Source: Phlegmacium glaucopus (lineage: Eukaryota; Basidiomycota; Agaricomycetes; Agaricales; Cortinariaceae). Taken from it: a DNA stretch of 28,473 nt. The DNA lies in the NCBI GenBank assembly GCA_015039465.1, contig MU130310.1:29582-58054 (forward strand), given 5' to 3'. Made by a program: the position numbers and the translations under genes. The notes below the pieces were generated by a model, which searched no databases, was not told the origin of the DNA, and worked only from the letters and a program-made list of their open reading frames with translations. How positions within the stretch are numbered: position 1 is the first letter of the stretch; each line of letters begins with the position of its first letter. Below are positions 1 through 10,786 of this stretch, piece after piece.

Positions 1-35
1 ACAAAAACAAACTAAAATGCCATACCACTCTGTTT

Positions 36-52
36 GGGGGGAATGACCCCCC
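36..52. repeat. G6/C6 homopolymer hairpin
   Basis: Six G, loop aatga, six C, followed by a long A-run. It is the first of four homopolymer hairpins in the first kilobase (see 621-642, 824-845, 933-951). Function unknown; it could be part of a repeat family or a structural boundary. Confidence 0.6.
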
Positions 53-99
53 AAAAAAAAAACAAAGTTGTCCGATGCTACTGTTGCTGTTGCGGAGCA

Positions 100-370
100 A
101 CAGCAACGGGCAAAGTTGGTGGGTGGTTGTGACAACAAAGTGGGGGTGTGGGCAAAGTCGGGGGCTCACGGGCATAGCTGGTGGGTGGGTGGGCAAAGCC
201 GGGGACAAAGCTGGTGGGTCGGGGGAAAAGCTGGTGGTGGTTGAGTATAGCTGGTGGTGGACGGGTATAGTTGGTGGATGTGGGTGACGGGTGTGGTAAA
301 GTTGTTGGATGGGTGGGCAAAACCGGTGGAAGGTGCAAATCGCGGGCAAATCGCGGGCAAAGGTGTGGAT
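100..370. repeat. Degenerate G/T-rich minisatellite
   Basis: Repeated variants of a unit close to ggcaaagctggtgggtgg, about 17-24 bp, with drifting length and sequence. Open frames on both strands here are repetitive Gly/Val/Trp or Pro/Thr/His strings typical of translated satellite DNA, so no gene is called. Confidence 0.7.
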
Positions 371-620
371 GGTGAAGCAAAACTGTGGGGGAGGGGGATT
401 ATAGAAAAAATTATTAATATTAAAACATAAAGGTTACATAATCACTGGATAGGGGGAGTGTTCCCTATTAATTAACTAAAATTAAAATTAGAATTCAGAA
501 TAATTTTTTTCAATACTTTTAAGTCACTTAATCATCACTAACTTATACTCAATCGTACTTAACTGAACCATGACTCATTTATTTTTATTCATTTAACATA
601 TATGATTATCACTACCTCTA
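371..620. other. AT-rich spacer, no gene seen
   Basis: AT-rich sequence between the minisatellite and the second homopolymer hairpin. I see no coding frame, RNA gene or clear repeat. Confidence 0.5.
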
Positions 621-642
621 CCCCCCCCCCAGCGAGGGGGGG
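621..642. repeat. C10/G7 homopolymer hairpin
   Basis: Ten C, loop agcga, seven G, followed by TTGCC. The G7-TTGCC edge recurs at 16954-16965 next to the left arm of the long inverted repeat, suggesting a shared repeat family. Confidence 0.65.
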
Positions 643-823
643 TTGCCATCGCCGTCCATCGTCCGTTGTTGCTGTTGTTGTTTGGTTGTTTGTTTGTTGA
701 ATGTTGTTGTTTGGTCATTCATCATTCATCATTTTTCGTCATTTGTTCGTTGTTGTTGTTTGGTTGTTCATTCATCATCTGGTCATGTGTGGTTTGAAAT
801 CTAAAAAAAAAACACTAAAAAAA
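643..823. repeat. GTT/TCATTC-rich low-complexity DNA
   Basis: Short-period repeats of gttgtt and ttcattcatc fill the space between the second and third homopolymer hairpins. No gene is supported; the short Val/Phe/His-rich open frame is a product of the repeat. Confidence 0.5.
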
Positions 824-845
824 CCCCCCCTGGTGAAAGGGGGGG
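824..845. repeat. C7/G7 homopolymer hairpin
   Basis: Seven C, loop tggtgaaa, seven G, preceded by A-runs. The loop shares TGA with the hairpins at 36-52 and 933-951. Confidence 0.65.
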
Positions 846-932
846 TGGTGATGGTGGTGTGTCAAGGCAGAGGTAATCTAAGGGTAGTAGTTAGTAAATT
901 GAAATTTAAGATTTAAAAAAACAAACCAAATA

Positions 933-951
933 CCCCCCCCAGTGAGGGGGG
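933..951. repeat. C8/G6 homopolymer hairpin
   Basis: Eight C, loop agtga, six G. The loop differs by one base from the one at 631-635 (agcga), so the two hairpins are probably related copies. Confidence 0.65.
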
Positions 952-1180
952 AGTATCATTGTTGTCGTTGTTGTCGTTGGCATCATTGTTGTCGTTCGTC
1001 GTCACCTGTTGTCATCACCCATCGTTGTCATTGTCGTCGTTCGTCATTGTTGTTGTTCGTTGTTGTTGTTGTTGTTGTCCGTTGTTGTCTGTCTTCGTCG
1101 TGGTAGGTGGTTACGGGTTATTTGATGTGGTTGTGTAACAGTGGTGACGGTGCTTGTTGTTGTGGGTCACATGTGGTCAC
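952..1180. repeat. GTT/GTC trinucleotide-rich tract
   Basis: Dense gttgtcgtt and gttgttgtt repeats grading into gtggtgacgg-type sequence. Low complexity on both strands; no gene is supported. Confidence 0.6.
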
Positions 1181-1289
1181 GTGACCAACTCGTAGGCTGA
1201 ACAAAACACAAGATTTGGATGGCAATACGACATTGCAACCGTATATTAATGAATAATATTAATTCTACTATTAGTACATTTTTAAATAT

Positions 1290-1560
1290 TACTAGTGGTT
1301 GAGTCCGGTGCTGTCAACTGACTGTCCGTTGGACTTCATTGGCCCCATTCCGGTCATTGTCCACCGGAATGTCTGTTAGTACTGTCTGGTGGACTAATTA
1401 TCCAACCCGACAAACAGCAGAATTGCCATTGGACAGTCTCCAGAAAAAAACACCTATTTTCACCAGTGAAAATTTGGTATTTTCCGGAGATTTTCCGGTG
1501 ACAGTCCGCCTGGAGTCCGCCCAGAAAATGTGGGGGACTGTAAAGACCTCACAGTATCCT
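1290..1560. repeat. Palindrome-rich block, probable transposon remnant
   Basis: Contains a 9-bp-arm hairpin at 1346-1371 (cattccggt and accggaatg, 8-nt loop), an 8-bp-arm palindrome at 1456-1473 (attttcac, CA, gtgaaaat), two direct ttttccgg copies near 1480-1498, and several GTCC...GGAC half-palindromes. A 95-codon plus-strand frame crosses the block but resembles nothing I know and has no clear introns. I infer a non-autonomous element remnant; no terminal repeats or target duplication were identified. Confidence 0.4.
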
Positions 1561-1655
1561 ACCCATAACCCATCACTACCCATCAATGACTGTTATTTAA
1601 CCTGTCCTGTCCTGCCACACTCTTAGACAACCTGAACCCATAACTGTCTATGGTG

Positions 1656-2126
1656 AAAAGTTGATGTATAGTCCAGCCCATTTCTGAACCTATTCCTGAC
1701 TCGATCGATGAAAACCAAACTCCTGAATATGGATGCAGTTGTCAAGCTCGAAAACCAAAGGGGGCATACAAAGCTATCCATGAAGGCCTTATAGCCAATC
1801 TAGTTCAAACCAAAACCCTATAAAATGAAGAAGATCAATTCATTACTTTCAATGAGGATGACAATGACATTTTTGATGACTTACCACCTGATTTTGTGCT
1901 TGTAGGTGGAGTTATTCCTGAACCTCCATCGCTTGACAAAGCCCTACAAGGTCCAAATGCAAAGCATTGGCAAGCAGCACTTGAATATGAGATTAGTCAA
2001 CTTGAGAAAATGGGAACTTGGGTTATTGAGGACTTACCACCTGAACATAAGGCTATACCATGCAACAAAGTCCTAAGGACTAAACAAGGTCCTGATGGCA
2101 AAGTACAAAGCTATCAAGTGCTTTGA
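1656..2126 (+). pseudogene. Ty1/copia retrotransposon pol fragment, broken
   Basis: One reading frame from about 1668 to 2126 encodes the linker between integrase and reverse transcriptase and the start of the reverse transcriptase of a Ty1/copia element. The clearest part is at 1917-2120: EPPSLDKALQGPN, then WQAALEYEISQLEKMGTW and LPPEHKAIPCNKVLRTK. This matches the family pattern in which a residue block around KALxGPxxxxWxxAxxxEIxxLxxxxTW precedes the polymerase palm. A TAA interrupts the frame near 1821. The frame ends at a TGA near 2123, where the catalytic reverse transcriptase motifs should follow and do not. No LTRs, tRNA primer site or polypurine tract are visible, so this is an inactive fragment. 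Confidence 0.8.
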
Positions 2127-2200
2127 GACAGAGCTTCGAGTTCATAGTCCACAAAATAGTTAGTAATGTGGAATTTGTAGCCTCTAATTTGAACTACAAA

Positions 2201-2432
2201 TTATACAGGTTTCATACAAAAATAACGAAATACTCTGTCAATCCAATCCCTAATTCTTTTGCAAAACATATTCTTTTTGGATGCTGTATCACCGTGTGCA
2301 TATTTTTTCGTCGTGGTGCCAACAGTGCTAAGTGATCCTCTTTCATCTGAATTAGACGAAATAATCGGACGAGGATGCGATGGTGCAAGGTGAGGTTCGA
2401 CATCAAGAGGTGAAGGGTCCGCCTACAGACAT
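2201..2432 (-). pseudogene. Possible small basic protein, probably frameshifted
   Basis: On the minus strand an ATG at 2432 opens MSVGGPFTS. A one-base shift near 2400 would join it to a frame running LDVEPHLAPSHPRP through a Ser/Thr/Lys-rich middle to a basic, aromatic C-terminus (KRIRDWIDRVFRYFCMKPV) and a stop at 2201-2203. Composition looks protein-like, and the ending resembles in style the C-terminus of the putative gene at 22687-23269 (Trp, Lys, Arg, Ile, Asp in an amphipathic spacing). I do not recognise a family. It could also be a chance frame. Confidence 0.22.
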
Positions 2433-2910
2433 GATTGATTTGGATATCAAGTGTGATAACGCGGGCCAATGTGCTTAAATTGCTGACCGTGCGATACACC
2501 GAGACTGCTGCGGCTACTACTTCTCGTGATCCTAGGGTGCCTGGCAGGTGATAGGATGAATCTAATTTGACAGGTACAATTCGTGAGTGTCGATTTCAAA
2601 AATATTTTGCTTCTTGCCTGATGTACTTGAAAGTCTATCTGCGTCATGACGCTCGGCAGAGGAATTATGAGATATCAGCAGAGTTGGCGCTGAACGTAAC
2701 CATTATATATCAGTGGTGCTCTAGAATATTATTGTGCAAGAATTAAAACGCGGGCTTACTGAGTGTCAGAGTGGCTGGCGACGATTGTCCAGTCGTTATA
2801 CTTTCATGTTCGACATTGAAGGAGTCCGTATTTGTTATTGTCGTACTCCGATCCATGTGGTGAAGGCTACCTTGGATCACATTAAGGTTACCGTCAGTCA
2901 TGATAATAGT

Positions 2911-3312
2911 CGTATGGCTTCTGATGGTCAAAAACGAGAAATTGAGTGGCATCACTTGCAAGTGTCGCAACGCGAAAGAACGAAACTTGAGAGTGGTTTG
3001 AAAACTTAACGTTGAATTCCAGCTACTTTTATAGACTCCCTTGTATAGGATTCCATTTCCTATCATTCAACGGATCACTAGGTTTCAACGGATCAGTATT
3101 CAACGGATTAGACGGATCATGCAGAGTGAGGGTCTTGAGGCCTGGCTGTTTCTGGATGTGTGTAAAGATCTAATTGTAAATGAGTTATATACGGGTTGTT
3201 CAGCATGTTAAGGTGAACAATGAGGCACAGTTGTGGCAGTGGTACTGTGGTAGCATGACGTTCCTTGGCTTGAACTCTGCTTTTGATCTGCCACTGATGC
3301 CGGCACATGGTG
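2911..3312. repeat. Tandem duplication, unit 1
   Basis: About 400 bp that recurs in diverged form at 3313-3795. Shared blocks, in the same order, are gcttctgatgg, gagtggcatcacttg, a ggcctggctgtttctggat block and a block ending cactgatgccg. A short direct repeat of ttcaacggat lies at 3067-3116. Minus-strand frames in both units share a FQTxLK...RHxQVMPL string only because the DNA is duplicated; coding function is not supported. Confidence 0.65.
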
Positions 3313-3795
3313 GTATACCTGCTTCTGATGGATAAGGGTACAACAGGATTTGAGTGGCATCACTTGAAAGTGCCGCGACGCAAAATAATGAAGCTTGAGG
3401 ACGGTTTGGAATTGGGAGTTGAATTCCAGGCTACTTTTTACATCCGAGTCCTCTGTTGTATACGATTCCATCTCTGCGTTTCCCAGACGTTGCAGTGACA
3501 GTGCAGTCTGACAGGGACCTTGATCAAATAGATAGCATTCAATGAGATCAGCATTCAACGGATTAGGCTTCAACGGAATAGGTTTTTAACGAATTACACG
3601 GATCATGCAGATAGTTAGCTTGTAAAGGCCATGAGGCCTGGCTGTTTCTGGATGTGTGTAAGGAGCTAACTGTAAATACATACAGGTTACTCCGCATGTT
3701 AGATTCTTGAGGAGAACAATGTGGCACAATGTGGCAGTGGTAGTATGATATCCTTGGCTTGAACACTCCCACTGATGCCGTCACATGGGACTTTC
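3313..3795. repeat. Tandem duplication, unit 2
   Basis: Second, longer copy of the unit at 2911-3312, carrying small insertions and its own cluster of ttcaacggat-type repeats near 3536-3605. The two units differ at many positions, so the duplication is old. Confidence 0.65.
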
Positions 3796-4261
3796 CCCGG
3801 TTGAAGTTTAACAATAGGAAGAGGATTCGTTTATGATGGTACAGGATTGGTACAGGATTAACTGGTGATTTGCTATTCTGAGAAGGGGACGGAAGACCAA
3901 TAACATCAATCTAGAAGAAGGGTGCATGGTTAAGGAATGAATGACGTCCAAACAACTGATAGGATAGGGTCGCATGTATGTATGAATCCATTGTGATGTC
4001 ACACTCCTGTCTGTGACGCATATTCCATGCTGCTGCGGAAACCACGCTGTCTTCCTCGTATGATAACGCCGTGCGGGAAGGATTTATATTCAGAACCAAA
4101 ACACTCACGATGCCTTTTTAAAAGTCTTTGAAAGGAATAGTATAAGCAAGAACGCTTTGTATCTTTATCTCCCCCAAGCTCCATCGACAAGGCAGGGCCG
4201 CTCGTATTTTCCATTTGTCCCATTTGACGGTTAGCGCGAATCTGAAATGCAAACTGATCGG
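3796..4261. other. Intergenic, no gene seen
   Basis: Sequence between the tandem duplication and the first recognisable exon of the peptide-transporter pseudogene. Short minus-strand frames occur but none resembles a protein. The missing transporter N-terminus and promoter may once have lain near 4130-4260. Confidence 0.4.
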
Positions 4262-5990
4262 AAGGCGACCGACAAGGGAAGAGTTACATTATGACGTATA
4301 CCCGATTCCATACCTTGGAGTGCTTATCGTAAGTTTTACTATATGACATTATCTTACGCCAGCAATACCTGACTTATCATCGGATCATCTATAGTGATAG
4401 CATTTGTTGAATTGGCGGAGCGTTTCTCACTTTGGGCCATATACATATGACCGGTTTTTGCATATATGTCGTTTTCGTGAGTTCTTTCGGGTATCCATCT
4501 CTGATTCCGTCTCACTATCACCAACACCTTTCTGTTCCGGTCTAGACCAATTTCATTCAACAAAATTTACCTGCAGGGATGTCAACGAGCTTCGATGGGT
4601 TTAGCTACCTCCTATCAATTTCGGTACGTCTCTCCCCCCCAGTCGCGAAATTTGATTTGTATTTGCCTAACTTTACTCTTCCACTAGGAGCACATATCGT
4701 CTGGGATACCTACTGGGGCCGTTACAAAACTGTTTGGGTGGCGATTTTTATTGCTCTCATCGGTCGTATTATCTTGATCGTGTTAGCAATTTGATCGCTG
4801 AGCAATATCAGAGAGCAAGGTTGTTTGTTGTCGTCATTAGGAATGGTGGGGGGCCTATTGTCGATCCTACTGTAACGGTTTCTAGCGTGTATGTGGTGTG
4901 CTCATCTTTTCTCTTTTCCAAATGTTGATATAAATGATGCGCTGACTCAAATTTATAATTAACAGACCGTACTTCTACCTCTTCATCAATTTCGGCGCAC
5001 TCGTTGGACAAATCGGTATGAATTATTCCGAAAAGGGGTTATCCAGCGCTTTATATTCCAAAGTTCGTTGGATTCTACCTGGCATCCGCTCTCCCAACCG
5101 TCATTTTCCGCCTTTGTCCTCTAGTCCTCTTCATCGGCTGAAATCTTTACACCCGTTCCGCTCCTGCAGGTTCAGTCCTGGCATCCGCTTTTCGTCTTTT
5201 CCTATTCACTGCCCGTGATAAATGAAGCTTGGCTACACCTAAGTTCTGGGAAGATGCGAAACCCAGGTAAACCAATAAACCTGCCTGGATGACGTGGGGA
5301 TGATCAGTACGTAGATGAGGTTCGACATGGGATGAAGACGCTGAGCACAAGCCTCAAGGTTGGCTTCTAATCAGGTACACAACAACCTTGACATTGCAAG
5401 CTGTACCGATGTTGGCGCATTGGAAGTTCCTAATGACGTTTTGACAAATTTGGGTCTAATTGCACTGGTTATTTATGTGATCTAATAGTGAGCTTCCCTC
5501 TTTATTTATTCCTCAATGATTTATGATTTATAGGTATTTTATGTAGTTTTACCCTTTCCTGCGCCGTATGAGGTTGAACTTTAGTGCACTGAAAAATGCA
5601 TCATTTTGTTGTTCTAAAGTCTCTCCTCTAAACGTTTGGATCCAAATTGGATCGTAAGATGTTGGTTTACCTCTTTCTTTCAATTACCAAACTGATTACC
5701 TCAACTTTTATAGGATACGTCCTTATCGCCATTAGCGAGATATTTGCTTCGATCACGGGTCTTGAATATATGCGTTTACGAAAGCGCCCAAGAACATCAT
5801 GATCCCGTTATGTCTGTTTTCTATGGCAGTTCTTTCCTTGGCGGTCGTGCGAGATGTCGATTTGAAGGAAGATAGTCTTACGGAGGGGATGCGGTAATAA
5901 GGTCCGATGTTGGAGATTGTTGGACTATGGTGACTTACGCGTGACTTATTGGTGCCTGTAAGGCTGTAACTGCAAAACTTTTTATAGCCG
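4262..5990 (+). pseudogene. PTR2-type proton/peptide symporter pseudogene
   Basis: Pieces of a POT/PTR2 di- and tripeptide transporter (a 12-helix plasma-membrane protein) appear in family order across several frames. They are: PDSIPWSAY (about 4298-4327), AFVELAERFSLWA after a 66-bp intron at 4329-4394, TNFIQQNLPAG (about 4543), the DTYWGRYKT loop (about 4705), YFYLFINFGALVGQIGMNY (about 4962), VGFYLASALPTVIF, SVLASAFRLFLFTARDK, TPKFWEDAKP, a middle part with PNDVL, and YVLIAISEIFASITGLEY near 5715. In-frame stops (TGA at 4292-4294 where the family has Arg; TGA after TARDK) and several frameshifts show it is dead. The extreme N-terminus and the last helices are not seen. Family assignment is firm; individual exon edges are approximate. 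Confidence 0.85.
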
Positions 5991-6119
5991 GCCAAGATAA
6001 TTGTTAAAAATAGAGCTCACGGCATCTTGAGGAGCCGTTTGGTTATACTTAGAACATATGCCCTGAGACAGGGGATGTTCTCATCGAGACCAGTCGGTCG
6101 GGAGCTGTCTCTGGGCAAG

Positions 6120-6168
6120 ATACGGGCAGATAGTTTTCACACACGCACACACCTCTTTTACTTTAACG
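6120..6168 (+). promoter_or_regulatory. 5' leader of the GH16 gene
   Basis: An (AC)n and CT-rich tract immediately precedes the ATG at 6169. Pyrimidine-rich leaders of this kind are common upstream of fungal genes. No clear TATA box is visible close by. Confidence 0.3.
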
Positions 6169-9100
6169 ATGACTAGTACTCATAAGGATGACTCTGACGG
6201 GAGATTACAAAGTTCTTCTATGCGACGATCTGATTCTTCAGCTCCCTTTCAATTCGAAGAAACACGTCTGTTATCCAACCCTTCTACTCCTAATCTCCAA
6301 GGTTTTTCTCTGGCCCCAAGTCACCACCGCACCAGAGCCAATTCATTGTCAGCTCCATCCTCTCCTCTTAACCCTGCCTCGCCACAACGTCCAACAATCC
6401 CCAACTATCCATTCTCACGCACCTCCTTTTCTCGTCCCGGCTCCTGGGGAAGTATGGCAAATCACCCACCGCCACTCGATGATGCCCTCATGGCCGGTCT
6501 AGGATTAGGAAAAAACAACTCCGATCTCCCCCCATTCAACAACAGCAGTGGCAGTAATAGTACAAATGGTTCCATGATCCTATACCGCCTCGCAGACGAC
6601 CCTCGAACAGCCTACCAAAAACGCATAATAGCAGGCACAACGGCAACTAACAACCTTCTCCCCCCACCTCACTTCAAATATCGACACTCCGTAGAATCAT
6701 CTGCTGGAGATTCCATTCTCTCTTTATCATTCACCGCCGACCCCAACTTTGCTCTACCCAACTCTTCGGCTATTCCTCCTATTTCATCTATTCGCGGTCT
6801 CGTTCCATACCTCTACGATCCCTCTCCCGATTCATCTCAACCCATAGACGACGAAGATCGACTCCACGACCCTACCATCAAACCAGAGAAAAACTCATTC
6901 CCATGGCGAGGTATAGGAAATATCAGCATCCTACTCTTCTTGATATCGGCCTCGTTGTGTCTTTTTGTCTTTTATCCCATTTGGACGTTCGTAAGGGATA
7001 GAGCGAGGAATTTGAGTATTGATGGGAATATCAGGATTAATGCGACTGGTATTGTTTTTGTTATTGTTTGGAATGTTGGCTTATTAATGAATTTTTAGGT
7101 CAAGCGCCAGTACTGTACGTTACTTCTTCTTATCCCGTCTTGACCGTCCTCTCAACTGTCCGAAACAGATTTCAAATTCCCCAAATTATAGATTCTGATA
7201 CACCCACGTCTGCACATAGTCGTCAAGGTTTCGACGGAGTCGATTACGAACTTGTGTTTTCAGACGAGTTCAATACCCCGGGAAGGACTTTTTATCCTGG
7301 TTTGTCTTGATTTCTTTTCATCTTTTTTTTCCACACAATGTTCTGCGATTCCATGACAATCCACTGATATACCCACTCCTCCTACACGGGTTTCATCGCT
7401 CCCGACCGCCTGGCGGGCCGCTTTCTATTCCCGAGCTTTCTTGCTATTTTTAGGCAATTCCGGGGTCCTCTGCTGTTTCCTTTTTTTCTTTGCGTTGACT
7501 CAGATGTCTTTTTTATTTTCGAATTTAATCATGAAATTTCTTGTCCTTTAAACAAAACAGGAGACGATCCTTACTGGGAAGCAGTCGATCTATGGTACGG
7601 ATCCACAGGCGACTTGGAATGGTACGATCCTCAACAAATCACAACAAGAGATGGAGCACTCGTCATCACCATGGATTCTGTGGATACAACTCAACCTCAC
7701 ATGACTCCTGGTACGTCGTCCTCCAATAGAAATATTTTAAAAAAAAACCATTTAATCGTTACTTTTAGGATCAACAGCGCCGTTTACTACGGATATGAAT
7801 CATGGATTGAATTATCGATCTGGAATGCTTCAGACGTGGAATAAGTTTTGTTTTACAACTGGGTATGTGGAAGTTAGTGTTACGTTTCCGGGGCCTGATG
7901 AAGATACGACTGGATATGTGAGTTTTTCTTTCTTTTGTTTTGTTTGATTTTTGCTCCGAGGGCTGGAGTGTGAGGGGCCTTTTGGTGTGGTTTTTATGGG
8001 GGTTCTGAAGGAGGGTTAGGAGCGCGGCAAGTGGCTTGTAAGATCATGGGGTCAAACTAATAGGCGCGTAATCATCGACCACGGAAGATTGGATCTGTTT
8101 TCGTTGCCTCCTCTCTCTCGTGCTTCCTTATCTTTGACATCCTATCTTGACAACTCACCGCCCCTTCTCCGCGTTGTTATCTAGTGGCCTGGTGCATGGA
8201 CTATGGGGAATCTTGCAAGACCTGGATATGCAGCGTCTACACAGGGAATGTGGCCATATACGTACGTTATTTCCCCTCTCCTTCCTTCATTCTTTTCTCC
8301 CTCTTCTCAAATAAAAACCCCACGGGGATTCCATTGACCCTATTCCTTTTAACACTCCAATTCATAACGTTCTTATCTTGGTTTTAGATACGATTCATGC
8401 GATGTCGGAACTTTCCCTAATCAAACGGACCCAGATGGGTCAGGTCCAGCTGCTGCACTTCATACGGACGCAGGTAGATCTGTATATAATTTCGAGTTGA
8501 GTTGGTTACCTGGTCAAAGGGCATCGTGAGTCTTTCCCCTTCGTCTTGTTCTCCTCCACCCCTAGCTAAAACTTCATCTCCTCCCCACAACCCATTAGAT
8601 CTTGTTCTTGCCCCGGTTCTGACCACCCAGGTCCCACCCCCAGCCGCGGCCGCGGCGCCCCAGAGATTGACGTCTTTGAAGCTGAAAAAGACAAAAATTT
8701 CCCTACTGGTCAAGTAGTATCACAGAGTGCGCAGTTTGCGCCGTTCACGCATGATTATTTATATGGTAATGGTACGGGATTATGGACGAATTGGAATGTG
8801 TCGAGTACTAGAGCGAATACCTATAGAGGAAGTGCTTTGTGAGTAATTGACTAATTTTCTTTTTTTGTTGGTTGGTGGATTGATGTGAAATGGATATGTT
8901 AGGCAACAAGCTATTTCGTCTTTGACTCGGACACCGAGTGATATGTTCCAAGGAACCGGAAACAACTTCAAGACGTTCGGTAATATCCTTTTTCTTTCTT
9001 TCCCACCTCTCCTATGAAAACGATTTCCTTACTTACGATATAAATAATAACAAGGTTTTGAATACTGGTCAGATCCAAATAACCGTCAGAATGGGTTCAT

Positions 9101-9677
9101 CAATTGGCAAGTGGATGGGAAAAAAACCTCTACTTTGTGGGCAGCCTCTGTTGGACCTGATCAGGATACGGGAGGGAGTGGAGTTGGACAGAGATTGATA
9201 CCTGAAGAACCGATGGCGATTATCTTGAATTTGGGGATGTCACGTACGTACTCGATCTTGTTCCCCCCTTCCTTCTCTCCCTGATCCCGATTTGACAAAA
9301 ATATTAATCAACTGCATAAACAGCGAATTGGCAACCTATAGACCTGTCAACCATGATATTCCCTGCAGAGTTCAAGATCGACTACGTGCGCGTGTATCAG
9401 AGGAAGGGTCAAACAAACACGGGGTGTAATCCTAAAAATTACCCGACAGCGGACTATATCACTAATCATTTAGAGGCGTATACTAGTATGTGTATTTTCA
9501 CTTTTTGATTTTTGCTGGTGGATTGATTTCTTTTGGTTTAGATCCAAATCTGACGAGTTGGCCTTGGCCGACGCCTAAGAACTCATTGGTATGCGGGTTT
9601 ATTGTCACGAAGAATTGATTGTTGAACTGATTCCTTTTGTTTTCGCTTTCGTTCTCTAGTTTAGTGGCGGGTGTTAA
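6169..9677 (+). CDS. KRE6/SKN1-like GH16 beta-glucan synthesis protein
   Basis: Twelve exons with phase-consistent GT-AG introns: 6169-7048, 7099-7299, 7561-7710, 7769-7917, 8185-8261, 8388-8525, 8599-8838, 8903-8979, 9055-9243, 9324-9485, 9542-9588, 9660-9677; 775 aa. A Ser/Pro-rich N-terminal region of about 250 residues precedes one transmembrane helix (about 252-275), giving the type II topology of KRE6/SKN1. The luminal GH16-like domain starts near [11 protein letters not shown] (about 343) and keeps the family catalytic signature EIDVFE (about 554-559). Its end, [14 protein letters not shown], matches the usual Gly-Gly-Cys terminus. The family acts in the ER/Golgi and at the cell surface in beta-1,6-glucan assembly of the wall. 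Introns 2 and 5 are long (261 and 267 bp); the rest are 50-126 bp. All exons are open, so the gene looks functional. Its 3' half is duplicated at 20489-21033. Confidence 0.93.
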
Positions 9678-10786
9678 TCTTTGTGAGCCGCGCTTGGCTC
9701 AAGCCTCGGGATCAGTTGTTTTTGTCTGTCCCTATCGTTCGCATCCCTCACTGCCGCCTGGATTTACCACCTTTCATTCCACTTTCATCATTCTCCTCAC
9801 CCTCTGGCCTTCTAAACGGGCGGTACTGGTCAGGCTTTATCATAAACTTCACTTGAGAGGATTGAGGAGAGGACGGGAGTCGGTGACGGACCACTAAAAG
9901 GACTTCAAGTGGGGGACGAACCCCAAACACGTTTGCCAGGCTCATATTTTTGTCCGCTTTACCATATACCACTGGCACCAACCAAATCAGGCTCGTAACT
10001 CGCAAATTTTGCTTTGCCGTTCTCTCCCTCTGCGGTCTACTTCTCCGGGTTTTCGTTGGCTAGCAAAGCGATTCTCTAATCCAACCATCTCGCCTCGCAT
10101 GCTCCACGTATAGCACTGTCAATCACCGTCACCCTGCATACCATGGTTTTTTTTGTTTCACACACTCTTTGTTCTTTTTTAAAATTATCAGGGCTAATAA
10201 TATAGCCTCGAACGCGCAAGACGCTGGACTCATACTGGATTCTCATTCTGTTTCCTATCTTATCATAACGCATATGTTTAAATTTTCCGCTGGTAACTGT
10301 TGCATTTATTTTTTCAACAAAACATGAACGGATTTTTTCTTTTCTTTACCTATATTAGAATTAACTGATGCTTCTTCAATTTTTTTTTTTTTTTTAAAGA
10401 AAAACTCTACTGCACGTACTCTTTTTTTTCTTTCTTTTTTAGTGGTAAACCGGCACTTCCCTCCCCCCTTTATATATTGGTATCTATTTATCTGAACTCT
10501 TTTTGATGTTTTCTTTACTTCTCCGTTTGACGGGGTTTTTTTGTCGGTGGTCTTTAGTAGAGAGGCTTGTAATCAAAGCGTGTGTGCCTGTGTTTCAAGG
10601 GATGCGGACAGGTCAGTCTCAACAGCCCCCACTCGATATTAGGCTCGCAGTGCAGGAATCGAAAGGGCTAGTTGATAAGATATCGTCATCGCAATGAGGG
10701 CGCGTTGCATCGCTTCGGCTTGGGCTAGCGCTATTCCTTGACAAAAATAAAGAAGCAATCAAGATTCAAGAATCCACTTGTCGTAA
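9122..10786 (+). repeat. Segmental duplication, source copy (GH16 3' half and flank)
   Basis: This 1.67-kb segment recurs at 20489-22136 in direct orientation with high similarity, including introns and more than 1 kb of non-coding 3' flank. The left edge lies in an A-run inside exon 9 of the GH16 gene. The right edge lies just inside the last codons of the minus-strand NACHT pseudogene. This copy has the intact upstream exons, so I take it as the source. Confidence 0.9.
9678..10758. other. 3' flank of the GH16 gene, no gene seen
   Basis: Non-coding sequence with T-rich runs near 10376-10440, lying between the GH16 stop and the convergent NACHT pseudogene. Short open frames exist on both strands, but the duplicated copy at 21034-22130 carries indels that do not preserve them, so coding is unlikely. 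Confidence 0.5.

Noticed and set aside
78..380. 100-codon minus-strand frame and overlapping plus-strand frames
   Set aside because: Pure products of the G/T-rich minisatellite; low-complexity composition on both strands.
9748..10005. Minus-strand frame of 85 codons in the GH16 3' flank
   Set aside because: The duplicate at 21109-21324 has indels that change length and frame; no sign of protein-level conservation.
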